DNA of 64,000 bases from Comamonas thiooxydans (lineage in GTDB: Bacteria; Pseudomonadota; Gammaproteobacteria; Burkholderiales; Burkholderiaceae_C), in assembly GCF_000964545.1 (NCBI RefSeq), contig NZ_BBVD01000005.1, forward strand, positions 558,001-622,000. The letters are read 5' to 3'. The position numbers and the translations under genes were made by a program. Shown piece after piece: positions 8,147-15,916 of the stretch; the first letter of the stretch is position 1, and every line of letters starts with the position of its first letter. The notes beneath the pieces were generated by a model, which ran no database searches, was not told where the DNA came from, and saw nothing but the letters and a program-made list of their open reading frames with translations.

Positions 8147-8638
8147 ATGATTACCACCAAAACACGCAATGCTGTTTGTCTGACCGCCCTGCTGGCTGCC
8201 GCCGGCTTCATGACTGCAGCACAGGCCCAGCCCGATGCTGCTGCGGCCGATGCCGCCAAGCCCGCTGCGCCGCAGGCAGCACCCGCAGCTCAGGCAGCCC
8301 CTGCCAATGTGGATGCCGCTGCCGCAGACGCCGCATTGCGCAAGCGCCTACAGGCAGTTGTCGCAGCCATGGACGGCAAGTCCAAGCTGGCTGCCAACAA
8401 TTTCAACGAGGAGTTCCTCAAGAACTCCCCCATCGACACCGTCCAGAAAGCCCTGGACTCCGTGCGCACCGGCGTCGGCAGCTGCCAGGCGGTTGGCCGC
8501 ATGGAAAGCTCCACACCTCTGGCCACCAGCGTGCTGCTGAGCTGCACCAAGGGCTTTGTGCCCATGGAACTGGCGGTCGAGCCCAAGGCCCCTTACCGCA
8601 TCTCCGGTATCTTGCTGCGCCCGGCCTTCTGGAAATAA
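8147..8638 (+). CDS. Exported small protein with Ala/Pro linker, function unknown
   Basis: A 163-residue protein with a signal peptide (MITTKTRNAVCLTALLAAAGFMTAAQAQ), a low-complexity Ala/Pro/Asp linker (about 29-60) and a C-terminal domain of about 100 residues with two cysteines (SCQAVG and LLSCTKG) that could form a disulfide. I do not recognise the domain. It stands alone, divergent from phaR and convergent with murB, and ends in a strong terminator. Likely periplasmic. Confidence 0.75.
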   Translation: MITTKTRNAVCLTALLAAAGFMTAAQAQPDAAAADAAKPAAPQAAPAAQAAPANVDAAAADAALRKRLQAVVAAMDGKSKLAANNFNEEFLKNSPIDTVQKALDSVRTGVGSCQAVGRMESSTPLATSVLLSCTKGFVPMELAVEPKAPYRISGILLRPAFWK

Positions 8639-8652
8639 GTGCTTTCACCACC

Positions 8653-8681
8653 AAAAATGGAGCCTCCTGGCTCCATTTTTT
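8653..8681. terminator. Bidirectional terminator between the exported-protein gene and murB
   Basis: AAAAATGGAGCC-TCCT-GGCTCCATTTTT is a perfect 12-bp stem with A and T tracts on both sides, between two convergent stop codons. Confidence 0.93.
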
Positions 8682-8697
8682 GTTGGTACCGACAAAG

Positions 8698-9795
8698 TCA
8701 GATCACCACCGGCTCGGGCTCCAGGCGAATGCCAAAACGTTCGTAGACACTGGTCTGAATTGCCCCTGCAAGCGTCATCACCTCGCCGCCGGTCACGCTG
8801 GCGTCGAGGCTGTGGCGATCTCCGCGATTGACCAGCACCAGCGCCTGCTTGTCGTAGACGCCCGCGCGGCCCATGGTCTTGCCTTTCCAGCCGCAGGCAT
8901 CGATCAGCCAGCCGGCCGCCAGCTTGATGGAGCCGTCATCCATGGGATAGTGAACAATCTTTGGCTCGCGCGCGATGATGTCCGCGCATTGCTCGGTCGT
9001 CACCGTGGGATTCTTGAAGAAGCTGCCCGCATTGCCGATGACTTCGGGGTCCGGCAGCTTGGCACGACGAATCTCGCAGACCCATTCAAAGATCTGCTGT
9101 GCAGTCGGCTGCTCTATGCCTTTTTCCGCCTGCTTGCGCTGCAGATCGAGATAGCCCAGATCCGGCTGCCAGCTCTTGGGCAGCGCCAGACGCACCTGGG
9201 TGATCACCGCCCGCCCTTTGAGACCCAGGCCGCGCGGGACAGCCGTCGAGCCCGTCACGGGCCAGTACTTGGGCTGAGCCGGTGCATGTTTGAACACCGA
9301 GTCACGGTAGCCGAAGGCACATTGCGCGGCATTGAGACTGAACTGCTCGCCGGTGACCAGATCGATCGCGTCCAGGGAGTCGAAGCGATCCTGCAGCTCC
9401 ATCCCGTAAGCGCCGATGTTCTGCACCGGGGCCGCGCCTACCGTGCCTGGAATCAGGGCCATGTTTTCAAGGCCTGTATAGCCCTGGGCCAGCGTCCATG
9501 CCACCATGTCATGCCAGCGCTCGCCCGCCCCGATCTCGACAATCCAGTGCCTGTCGGTTTCGCGCAGCAGCCGCATGCCCATGATTTCCATCTTGAGCAC
9601 CACGGGGGCCACGTCGCCCGTCAGCACCACATTGCTGCCACCGCCAAGGACGAACACAGGCTGCCGCCCCCATAGCGGGTCGGCGAGAAACTGACGGATA
9701 TCGTCCTGGCTACGAATGCGCACCAGCGTTTCGGCGCGCGCGGCAATGCCAAAGGTGTTGCAATGCTGCAGGGGAACATTTTTCTCGACTAACAT
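8698..9795 (-). CDS. murB: UDP-N-acetylenolpyruvoylglucosamine reductase MurB
   Basis: A 365-residue FAD enzyme of peptidoglycan precursor synthesis that reduces UDP-GlcNAc-enolpyruvate to UDP-MurNAc with NADPH. Visible motifs: QHCNTFGIAARA at the start, the FAD-binding FVLGGGSNVVLTGD (about 48-61), GLENMALIPGTVGAAPVQNIGAYGME, and the catalytic serine in GNAGSFFKNP. The long form with an intact insert is type I, as in E. coli. It stands apart from other mur genes, which is common in betaproteobacteria. Confidence 0.97.
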   Translation of the reverse strand: MLVEKNVPLQHCNTFGIAARAETLVRIRSQDDIRQFLADPLWGRQPVFVLGGGSNVVLTGDVAPVVLKMEIMGMRLLRETDRHWIVEIGAGERWHDMVAWTLAQGYTGLENMALIPGTVGAAPVQNIGAYGMELQDRFDSLDAIDLVTGEQFSLNAAQCAFGYRDSVFKHAPAQPKYWPVTGSTAVPRGLGLKGRAVITQVRLALPKSWQPDLGYLDLQRKQAEKGIEQPTAQQIFEWVCEIRRAKLPDPEVIGNAGSFFKNPTVTTEQCADIIAREPKIVHYPMDDGSIKLAAGWLIDACGWKGKTMGRAGVYDKQALVLVNRGDRHSLDASVTGGEVMTLAGAIQTSVYERFGIRLEPEPVVI

Positions 9796-9898
9796 CCATC
9801 CAATTGTCGCACTGCGCCTGCTCTGCTGCTGGCAAGCAGCACATCACGGCCCGGCGCACTGTGGCTGTTTACTGCTCTGATACTGATAGGAATTACAC

Positions 9899-10384
9899 AT
9901 GCCTTCTTTTGACACTGTTTGCGAAGCCGATTTCGTCGAAGTGAAGAACGCCGTTGACAACGCCACCAAGGAAATTGGCACCCGTTTCGACTTCAAGGGC
10001 ACATCGGCCGCCGTCGAACTCAAGGACAAGGAAATCACCATTTACGGCGATGCCGAGTTCCAGCTGCAGCAAGTCGAGGACCTGCTGCGCAACAAGCTGA
10101 CCAAGCGCAATGTCGATGTGCGCTTCCTGGACATCCAGAAGGCACAGAAGATTGGCGGCGACAAGGTCAAGCAGCTCATCAAGGTCAAGAACGGCATCGA
10201 GTCCGAGCTGGCCAAGAAGATCCAGAAGCTGATGAAGGAAAGCAAGCTCAAGGTGCAGGCTGCCATTCAGGAAGAGAAGGTCCGCATCACCGGAGCGAAG
10301 CGTGACGATCTGCAGGCGGCCATGGCATTGATCCGCAAGGATCTGGCCGACCACCCTCTGTCGTTCAACAACTTCCGCGATTGA
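9899..10384 (+). CDS. yajQ: YajQ-family nucleotide-binding protein
   Basis: A 161-residue YajQ protein: MPSFDTVCEADFVEVKNAVDNATKEI at the start, RFDFKGTSAAVELKDKEITIYGDAEFQLQQVEDLL in the middle, and the C-terminal DDLQAAMALIRKDLADHPLSFNNFRD. The fold is two ferredoxin-like domains; homologues bind nucleotides and some bind cyclic di-GMP and act with regulators. Length is normal. The next gene begins on the base after its stop codon. Confidence 0.95.
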   Translation: MPSFDTVCEADFVEVKNAVDNATKEIGTRFDFKGTSAAVELKDKEITIYGDAEFQLQQVEDLLRNKLTKRNVDVRFLDIQKAQKIGGDKVKQLIKVKNGIESELAKKIQKLMKESKLKVQAAIQEEKVRITGAKRDDLQAAMALIRKDLADHPLSFNNFRD

Positions 10385-11149
10385 ATGAAGCCCCCCCTGC
10401 GCAGCTCCGCTGCTTCCCCTTCCCTCGCCTTGCGGGAGGGGGGCGAGGCCCTTGCCACAGGGCGACGCGGCCAGCTCAGCTCCTTGCCCCGCGCCTCTCG
10501 CCTGCGTCGCATGGGGCTCTTGCTTTCAGTCGCTGTGGCCTCCAGCAGTGCCTTTGGACAGTCCGTAGCCCTGACCGGCGTGCTGGGCAGCAAGGCCTTG
10601 CTGGTCATTGATGGCAGTGCCCCCAAGGCGCTGGCCGTCAACGAAAGCCACAAGGAGGTGCGCCTGCTGCAGATCAGCGGCGACTCCGCCGTGGTGGATA
10701 TCAAGGGCCAGCGCCAGACCGTGCATCTGGGAGCAGCACCGGTCAGCGTGGGCAGCCGGGGCGGCATTGGCGGCGCCGCGCGCTCGGGCCGGCTGGTCCT
10801 GATCGCCGACTCGCGCGGCCATTTTGTGGATCGCGGCTATATCAACGGGAAAACCATGCAGTACATGGTGGACACCGGCGCTAGCACCATTGCCATAGGC
10901 CGTGCCGATGCCGATCGCATGGGACTGCCCTACGAGCAGGGTGCCCCCGTCCTGATGCGCACGGCCAACGGCACTGCCCAGGGCTGGCGCATCAAGCTCG
11001 ACAGCGTCAGACTGGGCGAGATGGAGGTCTACGGGATAGAGGCCGTCGTTGCCCCCCAGTCCATGCCCTATGTGCTGCTGGGCAACAGTCTGCTGACCCG
11101 GTTTCAGATGACCCGCAAGGGCAATGAGATGGTTCTGGAAAAGAACTGA
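10385..11149 (+). CDS. Retropepsin-like aspartic protease (clan AA), exported
   Basis: The open frame gives 254 residues. The protease domain holds MVDTGASTIAIG (DTGAS active-site loop, single Asp as in dimeric retropepsins), the flap region, and YVLLGNSLLTRF near the C-terminus, which fits the TIGR02281-type bacterial family. A hydrophobic signal-like segment, MGLLLSVAVASSSAFGQS, begins at 10511. The first 40 codons are a dispersed repeat read through (10390-10470), so the natural start may be a TTG at 10484 or the ATG at 10511; none has a clear ribosome site. The coordinates here give the longest frame, whose ATG touches the yajQ stop. Probably periplasmic. Confidence 0.75.
   Translation: MKPPLRSSAASPSLALREGGEALATGRRGQLSSLPRASRLRRMGLLLSVAVASSSAFGQSVALTGVLGSKALLVIDGSAPKALAVNESHKEVRLLQISGDSAVVDIKGQRQTVHLGAAPVSVGSRGGIGGAARSGRLVLIADSRGHFVDRGYINGKTMQYMVDTGASTIAIGRADADRMGLPYEQGAPVLMRTANGTAQGWRIKLDSVRLGEMEVYGIEAVVAPQSMPYVLLGNSLLTRFQMTRKGNEMVLEKN
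10390..10470. repeat. Dispersed GC-rich palindromic repeat (REP-like), copy 1
   Basis: A C-rich stretch followed by TTCCCTCGCCTTGCGGGAGGG matches, in the opposite orientation, the element at 15590-15645: both have a CCCCCTG start, a TTCCCC/TCTC hairpin and GCGGGAGGGGG. It overlaps the 5' end of the retropepsin frame. Confidence 0.65.
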
Positions 11150-11164
11150 ACCCGCCTCTCGCCC

Positions 11165-12157
11165 ATGCACGCACGCTACGACGACCCCTATGAAGACCTG
11201 CTGGGCCTATGGTCGGATCTGGAGGCCGCACTCGCGGTTTTGCTGACCGAGCCGCTGCGCATCCCCGGCTTTGCCATCAAGCTGCACCAGCTTGATCTAT
11301 GGCTGCAAGACCTCATCACGCAGGACAGTGATGCCGCGCTGTATCTGATGTTTCAACGTGCCAGCTCGACAACCGTGGGCTATAGCCCGTCTCACGCCGT
11401 GGTCTGCGCGGGCCTGTGCCATATCCTTGCCAAGGAGCTTGACCTGCCTCAATCCGAGCGCGACACGCTGATCCAGGCCGCTCTGACCATGAACATCGGC
11501 ATGACCGTGCTGCAGAATCAGCTGGCCGAGCAGCGTACACCGCTGAGCAGCCAGCAGGCCGAAGCTGTCAAGCAGCACCCCACAGAGGGGCGGCTGATGC
11601 TGGAGCGGCTCATGGTGCGTGACCGACTCTGGCTGGACACCGTGCAATACCACCACGTGGTGCTGCAGCCCGCGCCGCTGGCACAGTTGCAGCCGCTGGA
11701 GCGTCTGGTACGCATTCTGGGCACGGTAGACCGATATGCGGCCCTGATCAGCCCACGCAAGACCCGTAGCGGCCGCTCGGCTACCGAGTCGCTGCAAGTG
11801 CTGCAGCAGGGCGGCCAATACGCCGATGAGGTCAAGCAGGCCTTGATCGATGTCGTGGGCCTGTACCCGCCCGGCACCTATGTGCAGCTGGACAATGGCG
11901 AAGTGGCCGTGGTGCTGCGCCGCGGGAAAAGTCTGGAAGAACCCGAGATTGCCAGCGTGATCGACCGTGACGGCCACAGCATGTACCCGCCCATCTGGCA
12001 TCTGGAGGGGCGCAGGCCGGCCATCACCTCCGCGCTGGCGCGTTCCTCGCTGACGCTGGATCTGGACCTGCGCTCCATGGCACAGCTGGGCATTCACAGT
12101 GCACGCGGCAATGCGGAGCTGTACCGCATGGTGAAGCTGCCGGGCAGCAGACGCTGA
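11165..12157 (+). CDS. Degenerate HD-GYP-domain protein
   Basis: A 330-residue cytoplasmic protein with an HD-GYP-like core at about residues 70-215. The frame of the family is visible (YSPSHAVVCAGLCHILAKEL, then AALTMNIGM, QHPTEG, YHHVVL, RILGTVDRYAAL). The catalytic HD of HDIGK is replaced by MN, the Lys by Met, and the GYP loop is absent (YHHVVLQPAPLA). It should therefore bind a ligand or partner rather than hydrolyse cyclic di-GMP. The C-terminal 90 residues (PPGTYVQLDNGEVAVVLRRG) form a domain often found after such cores. It follows the protease gene by 15 bp, probably one transcript with yajQ, itself linked to cyclic di-GMP. Confidence 0.82.
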   Translation: MHARYDDPYEDLLGLWSDLEAALAVLLTEPLRIPGFAIKLHQLDLWLQDLITQDSDAALYLMFQRASSTTVGYSPSHAVVCAGLCHILAKELDLPQSERDTLIQAALTMNIGMTVLQNQLAEQRTPLSSQQAEAVKQHPTEGRLMLERLMVRDRLWLDTVQYHHVVLQPAPLAQLQPLERLVRILGTVDRYAALISPRKTRSGRSATESLQVLQQGGQYADEVKQALIDVVGLYPPGTYVQLDNGEVAVVLRRGKSLEEPEIASVIDRDGHSMYPPIWHLEGRRPAITSALARSSLTLDLDLRSMAQLGIHSARGNAELYRMVKLPGSRR

Positions 12158-12163
12158 CCCTTT

Positions 12164-13900
12164 CTAGACGCCTTGTGCAGCGATCAGGCCGGCATGGTGG
12201 CCACGCGTGAACGCCTCTTCCAGTACCGAGTAGCCGGCCCAGTCCGAATGCGCAAAGCTCAGCCGCGCCGTCGCAGGCGTGGGCAGGCCTTGCACTCGCT
12301 CCCCATTCAATAGCAGATTGCGCTTGCTGGCACTGAACTTGACGGCTATTTCACTCAATATCCGCTGATCGCCAGGACGCGGAATCGCCATGGCATGGCC
12401 ATAGCGGGTGATTTCCATGCGTGTGGCATGCTGCAGCAAGTCTGGGTGCGGCTCGCTCAGCGTGTTCACAATGCGCTCGCGCCAGAAGGCAAACGGCTGC
12501 TGCATCAATTGCCGGCGCCCATCGGCCCAGTCGCCCAGCGCCTGGTAGTAGCTCAGCACCGTGGGCTGGCTGCGGATGCGGTCCAGTCGCTGATTGCCCG
12601 CATCCACATAGCCCAGCCCGCCCGCATTGCCATCGCGATACAGCACATTGTCCCAGGCGGGCTCGGCGCCGGGGTAGTCGGCCAACGGTCGGTCGATATG
12701 GATGTTCGCCACCAGCCAGGGGGCCCAGTCCAGGCGAGCCGCCACGGCACGCAGAAAATCGGGCGCATTGCGCAGCACTCTTGCAGCAACAAAGCTGGGC
12801 AGCGCCACCACGCAATGGCGCGCCAGCCAGCGTTCATGCTGCTGGCGGCCATGGTGATAAACCTCGATCTGCACGCCGCCCGCGTCCTCGGTGACGGCAA
12901 GCACGCTGCAATCGGTCTGCAACTGCGTGGCTTTCAGTCCCGCCGCCAGTTGCTGCGCCAGCCAGCCATTGCCCTGTGGCCAGGTCAGCACCTGCTCGCC
13001 ATCCGCTTCGCTCTCGTGCTCGGACTGCGGACGCGGCGCGTGGAAACCATGGCGGCTGGCGAAATAATGAATCCCCGCCCAAGCTGAGACACGGCTCAGA
13101 CCGGCACCGAAATCATCCCGGCAGCTGTAGTCCAGATACCAGAGCAGGCGCTCGTCATCGAGGCCCTGCGCCGCCAGCCATTGGTCGAAACGCTGTGCAT
13201 CAAGCACCGCATGAGAGGCAGGCAGACCCGCTTCGCGCTGCCAGACACGGATGGAAGGCATGGCAAAGGCTGCGGCCCGAGACGCTGCCTCGACCTGCTT
13301 TTCAAACAGCGCATATTGCTCCAGCGTGCGCTGGCTCACGCCCTGCACGGGCAGCAGTCCCTCATGCCAGCCGCCCTGCCAGTACAGGCGCTCCTGCGGG
13401 CTATGGCAGAGATAGCGCTCGTCATAGCGCCAGCGGCCAGCGAAGCGCTGGCGCACACCCAGTTCCTCGAGCCAGTCCTGCACCTCATGGGCATCGTCGC
13501 CGGGAACGGGCAGATAGTGGGCACCCAGGGGGCAGGCAATACCCTTGACTTGCCCGGCCTGGCTGTTGCCTCCCATGGCGGCCTGGGTATCGAGCAAGGC
13601 TGCGCCCTGCACGCCAGCCAGTTCCAGCGCGCGTGCCGCCGCCAGCCCGGCCATGCCCCCGCCCGCAATCACGACCGGCGCTCGGTGCACCACAGCAGGT
13701 GCAGGCAGCTCCAGCCCCTGCGCCAGGCGCTGCCAGAAAGGGCGCAGGCCATGACCACGCTCCAGCGCCACGCCGCTGAAGCCGCCAGGCAAGTCCTCCA
13801 GTCTGGGCGCTGGCTGCTTGCAGCCGGCCAGGCCAGCTGCGCCCAAAGCGCTGGCAGCCGCCAGCCCGAGCCAGTCGCGCCGCTTCAGATCGGCCCGCAT
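12164..13900 (-). CDS. Tat-exported FAD-dependent oxidoreductase of a polyamine-type operon
   Basis: A 578-residue amine-oxidase-like flavoprotein. MRADLKRRDWLGLAAASALG is a twin-arginine signal, and LAGC right after looks like a lipobox, so the folded FAD protein is probably exported and lipid-anchored. The dinucleotide motif VVIAGGGMAGLAAARALELAG follows at about residue 80; the middle part is substrate-binding, and the C-terminal LSFAHSDWAGYSVLEEAFTRG closes the FAD site. The start is set by the 1-bp overlap (TGATG) with the upstream aminopropyltransferase-like gene, which implies translational coupling. The natural substrate is unknown; the coupling suggests it oxidises a polyamine-like product of that enzyme. 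This is inference. Confidence 0.85.
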   Translation of the reverse strand: MRADLKRRDWLGLAAASALGAAGLAGCKQPAPRLEDLPGGFSGVALERGHGLRPFWQRLAQGLELPAPAVVHRAPVVIAGGGMAGLAAARALELAGVQGAALLDTQAAMGGNSQAGQVKGIACPLGAHYLPVPGDDAHEVQDWLEELGVRQRFAGRWRYDERYLCHSPQERLYWQGGWHEGLLPVQGVSQRTLEQYALFEKQVEAASRAAAFAMPSIRVWQREAGLPASHAVLDAQRFDQWLAAQGLDDERLLWYLDYSCRDDFGAGLSRVSAWAGIHYFASRHGFHAPRPQSEHESEADGEQVLTWPQGNGWLAQQLAAGLKATQLQTDCSVLAVTEDAGGVQIEVYHHGRQQHERWLARHCVVALPSFVAARVLRNAPDFLRAVAARLDWAPWLVANIHIDRPLADYPGAEPAWDNVLYRDGNAGGLGYVDAGNQRLDRIRSQPTVLSYYQALGDWADGRRQLMQQPFAFWRERIVNTLSEPHPDLLQHATRMEITRYGHAMAIPRPGDQRILSEIAVKFSASKRNLLLNGERVQGLPTPATARLSFAHSDWAGYSVLEEAFTRGHHAGLIAAQGV

Positions 13901-15453
13901 CAATGCTCCACCTTGCCCCACTCGCGCTCATAGGTGTTGACCAGGACCTGATTGGACAGGCGATTCACCTCGGTCGGCAGGCGCGCCATATCGAGAGGGA
14001 AGTCAAACATCAGGCGCAGCGTGGGCAGGGTCAGAAAACGCATGCCAGCGGGCAAAGCCTCGGGCTCGCGCCAGGGACGGTGGCTGGCCAGCACAAAACC
14101 CCATTCGCCAAAACTGGGCACATGCACGTGATAGGGCTTCGCCGTCAGACCCACGGACTCCACGGTCTGCACCACGGTCCAGAAGCTCTGGCGCGCAATC
14201 AGCGGCGAGGTGGTTTGAATCACGGCATAGCCGCTGGCCGCCAGACGCTTGTCCAGCAGCGAATAAAAACTATTGGTGAACAGCTTGCCTATGGCGAAAT
14301 TCGTGGGATCGGGAAAGTCCACCACGATCACATCGAAGGTGTCTGCAGTCTCCTGCAACCAGTGAAAGGCGTCGGTGTTGACGATGCTCACGCGGGCATC
14401 GTTGAGTGCATTGCCATTGAGCGCCGTCATCATGGCATTGCTCTTGAACAGGCCGGTCATCGCCGGGTCCAGCTCCACCAGCACCACGGACTCCACGCCA
14501 GGGTACTTGAGCACCTCGCGCACGGCCATGCCGTCGCCACCACCCAGCACCGCCACCTTCCTCGGTGCACCATGTGCGGCCATGGCGGGGTGGACCAGCG
14601 CTTCGTGATAGCGGTACTCGTCGCTCTGGGCAAACTGCAGATTGCCGTTCAGGTACAGCCGCGCGCCCTGGCGCCCCTGTGTCACCACGATGCGCTGGTA
14701 GGGCGAGCTGCTGCTCAGCACGATGCGGTCCTGGTAGAAATGGTCGTCGGCCAGCCGGGTCAGCTGATCCGCGCCCGCGATGCCGCCGCCCAGGGCCAGC
14801 AGCACCAGCGCACAGGCCCAGGCATGGGCACGCAGATTGCGCAGCTCATGCTTGAACAGCACCAGGGCCCACACGGCAATGGCCGCGTTCATGAAGCCGA
14901 ACAGCAGACCTGTGCGCACCAGCCCCAGCTTGGGCACCAGCACGATGGGAAACGCCAGCGACACGGCCAAGGCTCCCAGATAGTCGAAGGTCAGCACCTT
15001 GGAGACCAGATCCTTGAGCGATGCATTGCGCTTGAGAATGCGCATGACAAGCGGAATCTCCAGCCCCACCAGGGTGCCCACCACCATCACCATGCCGTAG
15101 AGCAGAAAGCGGAACGCGCCCGGCGCATAGGCATTGGCCAGAAACAGCACGGCCGGCAAGGCACCGCCGACCAGCGCCACCATCAGCTCCACGCGCAGAA
15201 AATGCGCGGGCAGCTGATCTTCGAAATAGCGCGACAGCCACGAGCCTATGCCCATGGCAAACAGATAGGTGCCGATGATGGTGGAGAACTGCAGCACCGA
15301 ATCACCGAGCAGATAGGATGCCAGCGCGCCTGCCGCCAGCTCATAGAGCAGACCGCAGGCCGCAATCACGAACACACTGGCCAGCAGCGCCACATCAATG
15401 GGCCTAGGCCCCAGGCCAGCGCTGTCCTGCTCGGCCACCATCGAAGTCATCAA
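13900..15453 (-). CDS. Membrane-anchored spermidine-synthase-like aminopropyltransferase
   Basis: A 517-residue fusion. The N-terminal half (about 20-230) has around seven transmembrane helices; the C-terminal half is a spermidine-synthase fold with LYLNGNLQFAQSDEYRYHEA, the SAM-type motif VLGGGDGMAVREVLKYP, VVLVELDPAM and the VVDFPDPTNFAIGKLFTNSFY loop. Such membrane forms use decarboxylated AdoMet in the general case, but their acceptor is unproven. It lies between the DUF350 gene and the FAD oxidoreductase. A dispersed repeat sits in the 193-bp gap upstream. No AdoMet decarboxylase gene is in the window, so the aminopropyl donor must come from elsewhere. Confidence 0.9.
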   Translation of the reverse strand: MMTSMVAEQDSAGLGPRPIDVALLASVFVIAACGLLYELAAGALASYLLGDSVLQFSTIIGTYLFAMGIGSWLSRYFEDQLPAHFLRVELMVALVGGALPAVLFLANAYAPGAFRFLLYGMVMVVGTLVGLEIPLVMRILKRNASLKDLVSKVLTFDYLGALAVSLAFPIVLVPKLGLVRTGLLFGFMNAAIAVWALVLFKHELRNLRAHAWACALVLLALGGGIAGADQLTRLADDHFYQDRIVLSSSSPYQRIVVTQGRQGARLYLNGNLQFAQSDEYRYHEALVHPAMAAHGAPRKVAVLGGGDGMAVREVLKYPGVESVVLVELDPAMTGLFKSNAMMTALNGNALNDARVSIVNTDAFHWLQETADTFDVIVVDFPDPTNFAIGKLFTNSFYSLLDKRLAASGYAVIQTTSPLIARQSFWTVVQTVESVGLTAKPYHVHVPSFGEWGFVLASHRPWREPEALPAGMRFLTLPTLRLMFDFPLDMARLPTEVNRLSNQVLVNTYEREWGKVEH

Positions 15454-15589
15454 AGGTACTTTCTATCTAGTTAAGCACACCATCGGCCTGCACTCCTCAG
15501 GAATCAGCACTTCCCATTGGACTCTGAAGCTCAGACCCGGCGCGCTGCAAACGAGGGACTGCCAGCAAGCGCCGCCGCGCAGCGATGCA

Positions 15590-15645
15590 GTCGTCCCCCT
15601 CCCGCGTAGCGAGAGAGGGGGAAGGCGCGGGCGCCTCAGGGGGTG
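15590..15645. repeat. Dispersed GC-rich palindromic repeat (REP-like), copy 2
   Basis: TCCCCCTCCCGCGTAGCGAG, AGAGGGGGAAGGCGCG and GGCGCCTCAGGGGG form a hairpin-rich block starting right after the DUF350 stop codon. It matches copy 1 at 10390-10470 in reverse orientation. I recognise this pattern as a common intergenic element in Comamonadaceae. Inside the operon it may form an RNA structure that lowers expression of the downstream genes. Confidence 0.7.
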
Positions 15646-15646
15646 T

Positions 15647-15865
15647 TTAGTGAATCGCCGCAGCGACGATGATGCTGATCCCCAGGCACATGGCCGCAAC
15701 CACCATGGCCAGTGCCTTGTTGTGCTTCTCCACAATCTCGGCCCACATGTCCACGGGCGTGATCTTGTCGATGATGATGAAGCACAGCCAGAACACCACC
15801 ACGCCCACCAGGGCGTAGATGATGGAGCCGAAGAAGTTCTGGGCGCTGAACCAGTCGAAATTCAT
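15647..15865 (-). CDS. DUF350 small membrane protein
   Basis: A 72-residue protein with two transmembrane helices: SIIYALVGVVVFWLCFIII and LAMVVAAMCLGISIIVAAAI, joined by a short loop with DKITPVDMW. It is a one-unit DUF350 protein (E. coli YjfL has two units). DUF350 genes often sit with DUF4178/DUF2491 and polyamine-type ligase or transferase genes, as here. Function is not established. Confidence 0.85.
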   Translation of the reverse strand: MNFDWFSAQNFFGSIIYALVGVVVFWLCFIIIDKITPVDMWAEIVEKHNKALAMVVAAMCLGISIIVAAAIH

Positions 15866-15916
15866 GATGTCTCTCCTGTAATGAGATAGGGGGCCGGCCT
15901 GTGAGAGCAGCGACGC

